Counted from the first letter of the stretch, positions 47,954 to 61,274 are shown. The stretch: DNA of 64,000 nt from Tamarix chinensis (GCA_030549775.1 CM060175.1:95967470-96031469); one strand, 5' to 3'. Made by a program: numbers and translations. The notes: generated by a model from the letters alone, not told the origin.

Positions 47954-48460
47954 TGTGTAAATTTCTCTTCACTGTTAATTTTTTTCTCCAAATCTTATCT
48001 GATTAATAAACCTTTATCATTAATTTATTTGCAAGGTTATCATCGTTTATCCATTTTAATTAAACCTTTATCAATTTTTAATCATTTTATATTCCTTTTT
48101 CTCTTTACATTTCTTTTTTATTATTATAATCATTAACTAAAATTTTTAAGCATTGCAGTCTTTTTTTTAGGAGAAAAGGTTATAACCTATTTATTTCTTA
48201 AGAAAGCCATGACACAACTATATGCAACAAAGCTCTGGTATTTTTAAAAAAAAAATTTATTTATGCATCATTATTTTAATAATCTTCAATAAAATATTAT
48301 GAATATTTTTTATGACAACTATTTATATTATCTCATATAATCTATTGATGTTTTCAAAATATAATTGTCTTACTATTTATTTATTGAATATTTTTTCTTG
48401 TATTATCTGGAAATTATGGAGATTTAGCCATTTTATTAGTGTAGTTTATAATGCAAATGA

Positions 48461-48753
48461 TGTTGTGATATAGAGAAACTCAAATACATATATAAGACAA
48501 TATAGTAAGGAAAAGAGGGGAGAGTTATATTATTCTCATTAATATGTATGTGTTCTCTTCTATCTCCACACACCTCTTATTCATATATCTATATAACTCT
48601 ATGTCATAGTGGAGAGGGAGTTAATAATATGGGAGGTAGTGGAGAAGACAGATAGTTGAGAGTTATAATCATAATGGGGATAGGGGTTACAAATTGGTAG
48701 AACTAATACTAAACAAATAAATGTACATCCACCTAGAAAGAATATCTACAACA
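48461..48753 (-). mobile_element. Copia-like LTR, 293 bp
   Basis: On the minus strand it starts TGTTGTAGATATTC and ends ATATCACAACA, with a 6-bp terminal inverted repeat TGTTGT/ACAACA. It is preceded in sense by AAGGGGG (48760-48754), a good polypurine tract. Size, ends and tract fit the 3' LTR of a Ty1/copia element whose internal part lies at higher coordinates. Confidence 0.6.
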
Positions 48754-49530
48754 CCCCCTTAGATATATATCTCCTCATATTTACAACTTTTCCTAGATAT
48801 GTACATATCATGATATTTGTAACACCCTCCATAGCTACTAAGTATTTTACAATTATACATTAAGGTGTAAATGAACCTCAAAAATATATCCCTATATACA
48901 ACAGTGTCTCATTCATCAATATTTAATATTTTCCTTTAAGAACACACTTTTGAGATACTACCTCATTAAAAACATTGTTAGGAAAACCATGTAGGATAAA
49001 ACCATGAATAAAGAAACTAATACATTTTCTCTCCTTTAACTTAGTATGTCTCATTCATATGTTAAATTACGTATGATTTTGTTGAAAGCATCCATTGATA
49101 GTGCTCTCAACTAAAACTTCGCTAGTAAATTTTTTTCAGAAAAAGGCTACTTTTGTACAAATACATGTTACCAAAATGAATTTTTGACTATTTCTTATGA
49201 ACATCCACTATTAGTTAATATGTCTAACAAAATCAAATATTTTAATTATTGTCCATCTAAGTCAAACTCATTAAGAGGATACCTTTGACTTTCATATGTT
49301 TATTCCATCTCATTCAATCATTTATCAAGTGATATTGCATAGTGAATCGATAATATTTCTCATTTTTATCCATTATCAGTTGTAAGTATTTAGGTAAAGA
49401 CATCACCAATATCTACTTCATACTACCTTATACTATTGTAAAAATAATTCATGAATATTTTATACCTCAGAAGAATATATTCTCCAATTATATCCGTGTG
49501 GACATTTTGACTCATTATGGTAGGATTTAT
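48754..49530 (-). mobile_element. Copia-like 3' internal remnant B
   Basis: Adjoins the LTR at 48461-48753. It is homologous to remnant A (31262-31950) in opposite orientation and carries the same TTTTTAATGAGGTAGTATCT tail segment (complement of about 48955-48980). No reading frame survives. The family name rests on this tail and the LTR, not on protein. Confidence 0.5.
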
Positions 49531-51023
49531 ATCCTAATCCTATTAAAGATTATAAATCATATTTTGATGGTTCAACTCTTTAAACCTATATCATACACTT
49601 ATAGGGTATTTGTATCATACTTGTTATTAACTTATTAGAATTCACTACAAGGATTTTTATGAGTTAGAACTTTAGTCAAGGGTAGATATAACTTTTGTGA
49701 TTTCTTAGCCATAATAAATGTAAGTGGTAGCTAAGCTACATTTAGCAAGCATACACATCATCAAGGAAACTTTGATTATTATTTTTTGGGTCCATATCTT
49801 ATGGTGTCTTTTAAGTGCTTGCTTGCTTTATGATCTCCATCTCCTTTTCTCTCTGAGATTGAAGAAACTAACATTCATAGTCTTCTTTGTGGCTAAATTT
49901 CATATCCATGGGATAATGCATGCATATATAAGACACACAAAATATTTTGAGATAAGTATTAGGTTCATTTTAATTAACCTAAATTAAGGGATAATATGAT
50001 ATACGATTAGTATGTACCAATTTTTTTTTTGCATGTATGTTGGCATATTACTTCAAAACCTTACTAACAAGAGTCTACAAATCAAATAAATAATCAATAA
50101 TACTACCAGGTAATTACGCTTCCTACTTGAAGCAATGATATTTATCCTAACTAGATGATTATTTACTTCCATGACAATGCAACAATATTAGTTGTAAAAT
50201 ATAACATGTGACCTTCCATTGACACATCAATATATACCGTAGTATCTTTAAATGGTCTATATGCATCTACTTGAATTCTATTAAGGACATAATAGATTTT
50301 GAATTTTCTTGTATAATAATGACTTAATTGTAAATTTGACTAGAATAATATGTTGTTCATATGCGATTACCAGTTAAAAGAATCTTCATAATTCTAAATG
50401 GGTGCTCTTGCAAGCTTTAATGACTTTGGTTATTATTTTTGCACTAACGTGGTCTTATTCCTCATGTCACAAAGATAATATTTTATGATACACTAACTTT
50501 TGGTTAGTGACACCTATTAACCTTTCACATATACCAAATGCATATATTATACATTTATCTCAAGCTTACTCCAATATGGTATTGATGGTATCAATGCCAT
50601 CAAATTCTCATATACCATAGTAAGTTTTGTAGGAACTTAGCTACAATATCATGTACAATTATTCTATTTGATTGTTTCTTCAATAAACCTTTTAATATAT
50701 TTACTATGTCGTGTACATTTGTACATTCTTTCCAATTATAAGCTCATAAAATGCATAAAAAAATAAAGTGTACAATTTCATTCCAATCGAATATATAGAT
50801 CTTTTAGAGCGTATTCAAGTTTATAAGACTAGAAGCCTTTAGCCTCTATTATTAAATTACTTATATCAAATATGAAACTTCACATTTCAACCATTAACCT
50901 AATAACCAAATATAAAGCTTCAAACTTCAACCATCAAACTACTTATTAGATAGGAGTTTTTAGGCTTCAAACCATAAAATACCTCTATCTACCAAAAATA
51001 TAATATAATGAAAATGCTATTAT
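49531..51023. other. AT-rich sequence upstream of LTR-7, probably old copia-like internal DNA
   Basis: No frame or motif is clear. The phrase AACTTCAACCATCAAACTAC recurs around 50885-50945. The same host sequence should resume after LTR-7 at 62833. Confidence 0.3.
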
Positions 51024-52262
51024 AAATATGTAACACCCCAAAAATTTGTAACATTTATTTTTAGGTGTTTAGTCTTTTTAATCAGAACTAACCCTAAAAG
51101 CTTGGCCTAATTATTTTATTTTTAACCTTTGACCTGTAACACAAATATATTCTTAAATATTTTTCCCCAATTATTTTACCTCTTTTTTTTTAAACTTAGC
51201 CTAAGCATAATTATTTTTACCTGATATATTTTTATCCATTACCCTAACCTATCCAAACTAAACCTAAAACCAAATAAATAAGTTTCTATCCTATTTCTAC
51301 CTTACCCTACCATTTTTCTTCATAATCCCCATTGTGTGCCCCATATTCTCCACCAAACACTCTCATGTTCCCCTTACCTTATGCTGCAACTTTCACTACA
51401 CCCACACCCCCACCTGTCAAACCATCCTTCTCACTCGTCCCTATCACCCTACCCTTCTTTGCCGAACCATACCCCTCTTCTCCATCTATGTGAAAATATA
51501 CACAAATACAACCCTCTACATTATATATACACACATACATGTATAACCTACTAATTTTTACCCAACTTGCTTCCTTTCTCAACTTTATTTGTTTTCATCT
51601 CCTACTCTATTCTCTCTAACAAGCACCCTCTTACTCCCTTTGTTTGGGTTGCTCGCCAACCACCAACCTACTTGTAATACTCTGAATTTTTGCTAAAACT
51701 AATCTCATATAATTAATACATTAATCCAATTCTAATCTTGAGAAAAAAAAATTTTTAGCCTTACCCAAATTTCTTAATCCCAAAATCTTAACCTAATCCA
51801 AATCTTTGACTCGGATAAATTATATTTCTTAATCCGACCTTAATCATGGTAAATTTATATCATTAATCTTACCTATTTTAGCTAATTAAAATTTAATCTA
51901 AATTCTAACTTAAGCCTTTTTCCCTTTTTCATTTTCTTTCTCCTTTTCCCTTTTTCCTTTCTATTGTGCCGATTTCTTCTCCTCTTCCTCCTATCTTGCG
52001 TGTGTTTTCCTCCTCTTCTGTAATACACAACCATCACCTCTCAAACGTCATCTCCCATCTATTTCATTGAATTTTTGGCCACTCCCTTGTGCCTCTACCT
52101 CTAATTCCCATTGTCATCACCCTTTACTGATCCATCCATTTCTCTATCGTTCTTCACCTTGCACCATACTTATATACCACTCCAATCTCTCTCTACTTCA
52201 TTTAATGTTCAACCACCTCCACTTTCTCCTTTTTCTATTGAGCAACCAACCTGCCTAAACCT

Positions 52263-52332
52263 TTTCTTCTTCTTCTTCTTCTTCTTCTCCTTCTTCTTCT
52301 TCTTCTTCTTCTTCTTCTCCTTCTTCTTCTTT
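52263..52332. repeat. (TTC)n microsatellite
   Basis: About 23 TTC units with two TCC interruptions, in the promoter-like C-rich zone of LTR-7b. Confidence 0.95.
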
Positions 52333-53475
52333 TGTTCCAGCTCTTGAACCACCATCACCACACACCACCACAACCACCAAGCACCGATGTGGCTTGGTAA
52401 ATCAACCCCCTCAATCACCCAATCATCCCCCTCACCGTCGTCATCCACCACCATTGTCATCACCTTCTTTTCTGACTCGTCTGTTGCATTTTGGTGAGGC
52501 CTATGGCTCACACATGGTCACATGCATAGTCGTGTACCATTATTTTTCCTTATCGCATGCCTGTGCATACTCTTATAGTTCACCTATGCATACTCGCACA
52601 GGCAACACATTGCCTTGTCACGCCCATGCATCCTTGTTCTTTTCCACTTGTGCATCTGCTACATGCACATGATAGTGCTTCCTTTGCACTGCCTGCCCAT
52701 GTGACTTCCTAACTCAGGGCCTGGGTGAGCATAGCCTACCACACGCCTATGCAACCTCCCTTTTTTTGGCTATGCACCCTTTTTTACACCCTAAAAACTC
52801 ACCTAAACACCACCAAAATTTCACCATAGCACCACTATACCTTCCACCACACTTCTATGCAACTCAAGCTTCACTTTAACTTTGGTTATTTTTATTTTTA
52901 CCCTCCTTTACCTTAACTTTTCCCTCAATTATAATGTTCAAGACTAATTGTGTATTATTTTATTTTTTAAGACAATATTATGGTGATCTCATAGGAGGCG
53001 ACTTATGATTTACGTGTATAGAGCTTGGTGTCCTTGTTGGTAATGATACATGTCGTAGCTAAGACTTTATATGTATGTGTATATGATTTTATATCGAACA
53101 TGATATATAGATGATATTATTCTATGATATGATATCTTGATAGTAATGAAATTGTGGAAGTATGTTTTTGGTATAATGTTGTATATACATCTATGTAAAT
53201 AATTAAGGATATATGTCCCAAATGAATATTAGAAATTTGTATGTATTAGTATTGGGATTTATAAGGCTTGGGAGAATATGAGCATTTTAATCATCCTAAA
53301 TGTATTATGATCATTTGAGGATAATTATGTGGTCGTGATTATGTTATTCAATTATATGTCTTGCATACTTATATGAATCCTGCAAGATAATCTCGAATAT
53401 AGAATCAACTCTAATAGGATACTAATAATTTAAAGTGAAAGATCACGTGAGTCGGGCCAAGGTACTTATGTGGGT

Positions 53476-53870
53476 TCGTTCCACCGGATAATAATAGTGG
53501 CTCAGGTGTGTTGTCTCTAATAGGTGCATTAGTCTGTTCCATTAGATTAAGAATAGTGGGCCCCCATACTTAACGTGAATGAAAATACGATTAAGAGATA
53601 AATTATTAATGGAAAAGATACTAATAGTTTAAAATGAAAGACTATGTGAGACAAAACTGACGTGCTGAGTCCGTTCCACTGAATAATAATAGTGGTTCAG
53701 TTATATTGTCCCTGAGATGTAATTCATACCGTTTCACCAATTTAAAAATAGTGGCTCATAAGCATTTTTGCTCTAAAAGGTGTTGGGTCTGTTCCACCAA
53801 ACAATAATGGTGGCTCAGGTGTGTTGTCCTTGACAGGTGTTTTATACCATTCCATTGCTTTAAGAATAAT
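53476..53870 (+). repeat. Dyad array of LTR-7b
   Basis: About six copies of GTTCCACCGGATAATAATAG and variants, alternating with GGCTCAGGTGTGTTGTC spacers as in LTR-0. Confidence 0.7.
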
Positions 53871-54381
53871 GTGGTCCCTAAATTTAACATAAATAAAAGA
53901 TTAAAAGATGATATATCTATATAATGATACTTGAAATAAGTATTTACCCAAAACTGTTTATATTATCACACGTATGCTTACTTTATTATGTGAACTCGTG
54001 CATTATGTGTAATCATACTTCAATTGTAACGTTACCTTACTTATTACTTAGCATACTGATCATCCATTTCATGGGTTTTACTCATTCCCACGAGTAGATG
54101 ATCGAGATGTCTTTGTGTATGTTGATGATGACCCAGTGAACGAGTTTGTAGCCTTTGATACATTATATATGGAGGAGTGATTTTTGTATCATGGTTTTGG
54201 GAGTAGAGTCATGTTATCCAGATGATAGTTCTAATCGGATACCTCTTAGATTCATGTTATCCATTTTTGTATTTTAGATTATTGTACAAAGAATAAGCCT
54301 CCAAACTCTTATATAATGTTTATGAAAGGTCCCTTATTTTCTATTTATCATGATTTACTTCATAATTGTTTTACCTTATTT

Positions 54382-54420
54382 TTGATGTAAGGATGGAATG
54401 GTAAACTAGACTTATATCAA
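54382..54420 (+). other. Hairpin A of LTR-7b, shortened
   Basis: TTGATGTAAG and CTTATATCAA form a 10-bp stem with one G-U around a 19-nt loop, 82 nt from the LTR end. The arm sequence is unrelated to that of LTR-1 or LTR-8. Confidence 0.6.
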
Positions 54421-55846
54421 TTATGGCAGTAATACCTAACTATTTGACAATACGTTTCCACTTAAAATAAAATATTTTAATAGTAATTTTGGGGGTGTTA
54501 CACTACTCCCTTTCTCTTCACCTCACCAACCAACGTCATCCCCTACCTTGTCTAGCCAAAAACCAATGTGCATCACCCCTTGCATCTCACCTCCCAACAA
54601 ACCATCCTCCACTATCTCACAAAACCATCTCACTTTTTTCCCTTCTCCTACTCTCCCCTACCCTCTCAACTTTGTTTGGGTTTCAACGAAATCGACCACC
54701 ACCACTCCCCTAGCGTGCACCAACCCCTATGTCATCGACCACCATAACCTCCACCACCGAATTCTTCTTCTTATTCCCCCACCAACCCTGCTTTTTTCTT
54801 CTCTCCTTCCCCACAACAATATTTACTAATCCCTACCCAAATCTTTGGCTACTTCTCCTTAAACAATGACAAATTTTGTTGTTGCTTTCCCTTCCACTTT
54901 AGCACCTTCCACCATAGCCATACATCACCTCTTTGACCATTTTGTACCGTTGCCTTACCTTATCTCCTTCCTCCACCACACCGAACAGGCCACAACCTCC
55001 ACCACCTCACAACCATCAAACTAACAACCACCACCCTTCGCCAGCCCTCCGTTCTTCTTCCTCTCCTTTTTCTTCTTCTTCCTTCATCCTCCTCTTCCTC
55101 CCAGTCTAGTTGTTTTGTTTCTGCGCACCTACCTATGCCCCAACTGTGTGTCTTCATCTCTACGTGCACAATTGCGCCTTGTTGCACAACCTTCCCATGC
55201 TCCCTCTTGTGCACGTCTCCAACCTTTCCCATACCACCCTCTTCCAAGCCACCAACCTATAGAACCACCGCCATCTCCACTACTCTCCACTGTCCGAACC
55301 AACATCAGCCCCTGCACCACCCTCATCGCAACCTAACCTAGCACCCCTAGTGTACCCCTACTCACACTACATGAGCAATGTAAGGTGTGTTTGTTTTACA
55401 ATTTTTGGTACCTATTATTACTATGTAAGGATATTTTGGTAATTTTAGGAAAAAATATATTTCATTTTTATAATTATTATTTTATTTGTTAAATATTAAT
55501 ATGATATTTTGGTATCATTTTTAGGTACGAAAGTTGATTAATGGGATCTTGTAGTATTTAGTAGGATACCACTATTTTTGCATTTTTGCTAGAATTCATG
55601 CAAACTTTATACTCTCCTAAAATAGTAAATTTTACATGATAACACATTAGGATTTGTATGTTTGAAAAATGTTAGTATGAGTTACTATATTATAATTATG
55701 TGTTAGCTATTATATCCTGAAAATGAGTAAAAATAACATGTTATCATATGTAAAATATTTTGGGTACAAAAGTAGGTCAAAATGATCTCTCATGATTAAG
55801 TTGAAATGTACTTGAAAAATAATAGGACGAGCATGTTTAGATATAA

Positions 55847-56550
55847 TTATGGAATAATAATCATGGATGTGTGCCCTAAGGACAAATTGGTTATTTTAAG
55901 AGTATTATGATTTTTACCATTACAAGCATGTATAATGTGTATTATATGTTGTAAAGCATGAGATTATGTGATTATGGATGTATTAGATACGAATGTTAAG
56001 GTTTTATATGCAAAATCTTGAATAAGGGCAAAATAGCCATTTGAATTATCTAATAACTTAACTACATGATGAATTGATTTAATTATTATATTTTAGCCTT
56101 TTCATGATAAACCTATAAATAAAATATATTTAGTAATATAATAGGATGCTAATGTGGTAATTTTGACCTTAGAGGCATTTTGGTTATTTTCAACCTAATT
56201 ATGGAATAATAACCATCGATGTGTGTCCTAACGACAATTTGGTCATTTTATGTGTATTATGATTTTTAATATGACAATAATGTTTAATATTTATTATATG
56301 TTGTTAATCATGAAATTATGTGATCGTGTATGTATTAGATACACATGTTGGGGGTTTTATATGCAAAATCTTGAATAAGGGCAAAATGGTCATTTGGATT
56401 ATCTAATAACTTAACTACATGATAATTACTTTAATTATTATGTTTTAGCTTTTTCATGACAAACCTATAAATAAAATAGATTTAGTAATAAAAGAGGATG
56501 CTAATGTGGTAATTTTGACCTTAGAGGCATTTTGGTCATTTTCAGCTTAA
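55847..56550 (+). repeat. Two 352-bp direct repeats in LTR-7
   Basis: Copy 1 runs 55847-56198 and copy 2 56199-56550. Both start TTATGGAATAATAA-CAT and end in AGAGGCATTTTGGT-ATTTTCA. They differ at scattered sites, so the duplication is old. Confidence 0.85.
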
Positions 56551-56768
56551 TGCGCCCAAAAGTGAATAATTGAGACCAGAATGGCCCTAGTATATTTTTA
56601 TGAATGACCTTGGTAATGATCTTGTTTATGGTTGTCTCAAAATAAATGGAAAATGAGTAAAACGGTTAATCATGGAAATTAGATCTATGTGATTGTATGC
56701 GATTTCGTGGTCGCCTTGTTAAAATACTAATACTTAAAGTGAAAGACCCCGAGATCTGGAACAGTGGC

Positions 56769-56793
56769 TCTTTAGGGGTCGCTACCTTAAAGA
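56769..56793 (+). other. Hairpin E of LTR-7
   Basis: TCTTTAGGG, loop GTCGCTA, CCTTAAAGA. Nine pairs, one G-U. Against LTR-4 and LTR-8 one C-G pair has become T-A. A second small stem, GTAG/CTAC, follows directly. Confidence 0.7.
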
Positions 56794-58516
56794 CGTAGTT
56801 TATCCTACAATTGATCATGGATTTTAGTCGATGCGCCTTAGTGCCCAAACCAGGCCCTATATCTTACTCTATTATATTCTATGCACTATAGAGGTATGCA
56901 TACTTATAGATTAGGTATCCTTGTCGCTAGTGTACTGCGTTACCTTCCTGTATCAGTGTGACCAAGGTACCTTTGCATTCTTAGGTTAATAGTTGGTAGG
57001 ATACTGTACTGCCTTAGGGAGGCGGTATGACTAGAGTATCTTAGTGTCTCTAGATTGATTGATCTCCCATTGAGTAAATAGAAATTAGCAACCTTTATGA
57101 CAACCTATTTTCCTCTAGCAGCCTCCGTGCCTACCTGACCACTTGTGTTTTGGTAGTTGCCTTTGTGCCTACCTATGATGTAATGAGAAGTTATTGATAT
57201 ATTGTAATACCCCAAAAATTTCGAAAACCTATATTTTAATAAATGACTTTATTTGAAATAAAATTTACTTGTAAAATTATTTATTTTAATTATTTTATGG
57301 ATTTTAGAGCATATAAATTTGGGTAAGATTATTTAATAAATTAAATATAAATATTTTGCTAATTATCATATTATTTTTATAAATTCTCAAACTAATATTT
57401 TACCAACTTTATCCTTTTTAAACTAATATATTAGATTATAATAAATTAAATTATTAAATTAAATAATTTATCAAGAATATTACATTTTATGATTTTATAA
57501 ATTAATTTAATTTATTTCCCCTATTTTCTCATTTTTCCTTTTTCTTTTCCTTCCCCCTTTTCTCCTTTTTCTTCTTTCTTCTCTTTTCCTTTTTCTCCTC
57601 CTTGGGCCGCCCGCACCGCCCTGCTTCCTTCTCCCCGCGCATTGGGCCTTTGGCCCGCCTCCCCCTTCTCTCCCTCGCGCGCCGCCCAGCACACCAGCCC
57701 GGCCGGCTCCCTTTCTTTTTCCCCTGGACCGGCCAGCCTTTTCTTTTCCTCCTTTCCCCGACCGGCCGCCCACAGCCTCCTTTTTTTCTTCTTCTTCTCA
57801 GGCGACAACAGCTCGACCCTCTGCAGCTGCCGCCCGACCACCTGCCACTGCCGCCGCCTGCCGCCGCACCTGCCCCTGCTACTCCCTCCCTCTACCCTGT
57901 CCTCTTCTCCCCTCTTTCGAGCCGAGCTACCCCTGCACCCTATCCATGTCTGCACCTCCCTCCTTCCTGTCGCCACCCTCTCCCTGCCACCCTACCGCCT
58001 CCCTGCCATCTGCCCCCTTGCCTTTCCTCTTCTTTTCTTCTCCCATTCGCCCATTTTCTTGTCCCATTTTCGAGCCATCTTCTTTCCCCCGAGCTCCCTC
58101 CTCTCTCCTTCCTTCTTTCCATTTTTTTTCTGTTTTCCCTCTGCGCCGCCGCCGTCCGCAGCTCCGACCGCCGCACCCAACCCCTGCGCCGACCCTTGCC
58201 ACCACCCCCTACTGCCCTGCACCCCCACGCCGCCCCCTTGAGCCCTACACTTCCTCCCTTCTCCACCCCTTCCTTCTTTTCTCCCCATTTTTTCCCTTAG
58301 CACCAGCCATCTTCGCCGCCGTATCCGCCGCCTTCAACCGCCACGAAACCATCCTTGGCCACCACCAACACCCCCTCTTCACTCCTGCATCCTTACCTTG
58401 CCTCCAAACCTCCCCCAACCACCCTCTTTTCTAGCTCAAAGACCTCAACCCGAACATGACTCATTTTCTTCCTTCACCCCTCTTCGAGCCTTTTCCCCTC
58501 CCATTTATGCATGACA

Positions 58517-58540
58517 CTCACGCTGCTCATGCAGCGTGAG
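58517..58540 (+). other. Stem-loop D of LTR-8
   Basis: CTCACGCTGC, loop TCAT, GCAGCGTGAG: a perfect 10-bp stem, about 85 nt downstream of the position matching the LTR-4 TATA-like box. Confidence 0.7.
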
Positions 58541-59049
58541 CTTTTCCCCTTGTGTTGGAAATTGTTTGGAAAATTTTTGAGGTATAATGATAATTATTTA
58601 AAGTGTTTTATTAAATAAAATTCTTTTATAAAGCCTTATCCTTTTTATTTCTTATTTCTAACACAATAGTGATGAATGTTATTTTAGGTGTTGAATTGCT
58701 AATTATGCTTGATAAGGTTTGAAATTTTGTGGGATTAAGGTAACCGTTAAATCCCGCTTAAATGCATGGATTAACGCATGTTATCACATTAGGCATTATT
58801 AATGTGTATTATGCTTGATATATGTTGCTTAGCATATTATATGTGGTTATTGTGTTTATTGATGAAAAGGAAGCATGATAGATTGATGGTATGTATGGGG
58901 ATAATATTTAAGGTAATAATTTGGTGGTTAGGGAAAATGTTAATTATCATCCATGTTGTCATATGCTATGGTGATATTTAATACATGGTTAATATTTTGC
59001 TAGCATTAGGGGGATTTTATTAATGTATATTGTACAAGAGTATGGCCTA

Positions 59050-59052
<3 letters not shown>

Positions 59053-59103
<51 letters not shown>
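59053..59103. repeat. (TA)n microsatellite in LTR-8
   Basis: About 25 uninterrupted TA units. Confidence 0.95.
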
Positions 59104-59106
<3 letters not shown>

Positions 59107-59204
59107 CTAATAAGCATTATATTAATTGTAAGAGTCATGGATGAGGCATTAAAGTTAATATTTCATGTAGTATTAATAACAATTTAATAATAAGGGTGTA
59201 TGAA

Positions 59205-60380
59205 GAGTAAAATGGTAAATTTGTTAATAAAAGGAGAAATTAATAATTTTGGAAGTAGGGGGGTAAAATTGTAACTTTGTGAATAAAGGATGAAATAGTA
59301 ATTTTGTAATAAAAGGGGGCAATTTGGTAATTTTGTAATAAAAGGGGCAACTTGGTAATCTTAAAAAAAAAGGAATGGCAATTTGGTAAATTGTAATAAA
59401 AGGACAATTTGGTAATGTTATAATAAAAGGGTAAAATTGTAATTTTATAATTAAAGGGCAAAATAGTAATTTTATGATTAAAGGGGAGCATGGTAATTTG
59501 GAAATTAAAGGAGGTAAGATAGTAATTTTATAAGGATAAATGGAAATATTATGAGTAAAAGGGCGATATGGTAATTTTTGGGAGTTAAGGGGGTAAAATG
59601 GTAAATTTGAAGGTAAAGGGGTAAAACGGTAATTGTGTAAATCAAAGGGGTAAAAGTGAACATTGGAAAGGAGTAAATTGGAAATAATAATTATTGAGAA
59701 GGGTAAAATAATAAGTTAAATAACTAAAGGGTAATTTGATAATTTAATAGTAGAGAAGGGTAAAATGGTAAATATGATAAATGTGAGGGGTAAGTTGGTA
59801 ATTTAACCGACTGGAGGGTATTTTCGTAATTTTGGATAATGGAGTAGGGTAGTTGGTAATTATGACAATTAAGAAGGGCAATTCGGTAACTTAAATAACT
59901 AAAGGGTAATTTGGTAAATTTAATAACGGAGAAGGGCAAAATTGTAATTATGATCATATGCAAGGGTAATTTGGTAATTTCACCAACCAAAGGGCAATTT
60001 GGTAATTTTGACAATGATGAAGGGTAGTTTGGTAATTGAGAATAAAGGACGGTAAATTGGTAATTAACTAAATAAAGGGTTAATTTGGTAATTAGGATAA
60101 GGAGGAAGGGTAATTTGGTAATTTGACCAACTCAAGGATAATTTATTAATTATAATAAAGGAGAAAGGGGCAAAGAGGTAATCTAACCAATTAAATGGAA
60201 AGTATATTAAGTGTAATAATTATTAAGGGGGAATTAATGTCCTAATAAGCATGATAAATAATTTAGTAACCTAAATCGAATAAGGGATAACTTGGTGATT
60301 TTGTAACAAGGAGGGTAATATGGTAATTTATCAAATAAGGAAGGGGAGACGTAGTGATTTAATAAGTAAAGGGGTAAATA
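59205..60380 (+). repeat. Short tandem repeats of LTR-8
   Basis: Some 40 imperfect units of 22-32 bp with the cores AAAGGGCAATTTGGTAATTT and GGGTAAAATGGTAATTT. Confidence 0.85.
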
Positions 60381-60691
60381 AGTAGTTTGTATCTAGTATA
60401 TCATTAAGATTGTGGAATTCGTAACATGGCTCTAATAGTGTTGATTAACGAGGTAAGAATATTTGATGATTAGTAAGTATCACGAGAATGAGTTTTAATT
60501 CGGAAGTAGAGGAGTTTAGGATGGCCTTAATGATTCTCCTATGTTACTTTGGATGACCATCTGAATAAGAAATTTCTGATGATATCTGATCGATTAAAAG
60601 AGGAAATATCTTATTGTCGTGCCCTTTGTGATCACCCTTAATTAAGACACTAATACTTAAAGTGAAAGACCTCGAGATTGGGAATGGTGAC

Positions 60692-60732
60692 TCCTTAGGG
60701 GTCGCTACCCTAAGGACGTGGTTTAGTCCACG
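60692..60732 (+). other. Adjacent hairpins E and F of LTR-8
   Basis: E: TCCTTAGGG, loop GTCGCTA, CCCTAAGGA (60692-60716). F follows without a gap: CGTGG, loop TTTAGT, CCACG (60717-60732). Both stems are perfect. Confidence 0.7.
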
Positions 60733-61081
60733 ATTATTATGGTATTTGCTGGTGTGCCTTTGTGCCCCAGCCAGGCCCTACATCTTACTCTTTCTAGTTC
60801 TACGGACCTAGTTAGGGGGTATGCATACTTAAGGATTAGGTGTCCTTGTCGGTAGGGTACTGAGTTCGCTTTATGCACCAGTACGACCAGGGTACCTTTG
60901 CGTCCCTGGGTTACTAGTTGAAAGGTACTGAGTTGCTTTTATGCACCAGTGCGACTGGTGTACCTTTGTGTCCCGGGTTCTTGATCTCCCTATCGAGACA
61001 AATAAAATGGAGTTGTTGTGCTAAATAAAAAGGAAAAATACTAATTGTTAAAGTGAAAGATTAACGAGCCGGGACCAGTTG

Positions 61082-61202
61082 ATTTATTTGATGAGTACCG
61101 ATCCACCGGAAATAATAGTAGCCCAGGGTGTTTTGCCCTGATTGATGTTCATGAGTATTGATCCACCAGATATAATGGTGGCCCAGGATGTTTTACCCTG
61201 GA

Positions 61203-61274
<72 letters not shown>

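Larger units (their letters stand above)
47286..48460. other. AT-rich spacer with microsatellites
   Basis: Apart from the CA/TA and ATT microsatellites I see nothing recognisable. Confidence 0.4.
51673..54502 (+). mobile_element. Solo LTR-7b (Tekay-type), nested in LTR-7, 2830 bp
   Basis: Starts TGTAATACTCTGAATTTT and ends AATTTTGGGGGTGTTACA, with exact 5-bp duplications CTACT (51668-51672 and 54503-54507). It holds a C-rich zone with a TTC microsatellite (52263-52332), dyads (53476-53870), the CATTCCCACGAGTAGATGA block shared with LTR-0 and hairpin A (54382-54420). No internal genes. Confidence 0.9.

Noticed and set aside
52067..52672. Serine/histidine-rich frames in LTR-7b
   Set aside because: Products of the C-rich zone and TTC microsatellite; no homologous frame in sister LTRs.
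57602..58434. Proline/serine/arginine-rich frames up to 232 residues in LTR-8, and similar ones at 4653-5288, 29484-29999 and 36052-36948
   Set aside because: They overlap in several frames on both strands of GC-rich skewed promoter DNA, differ between LTR copies and match no known domain.
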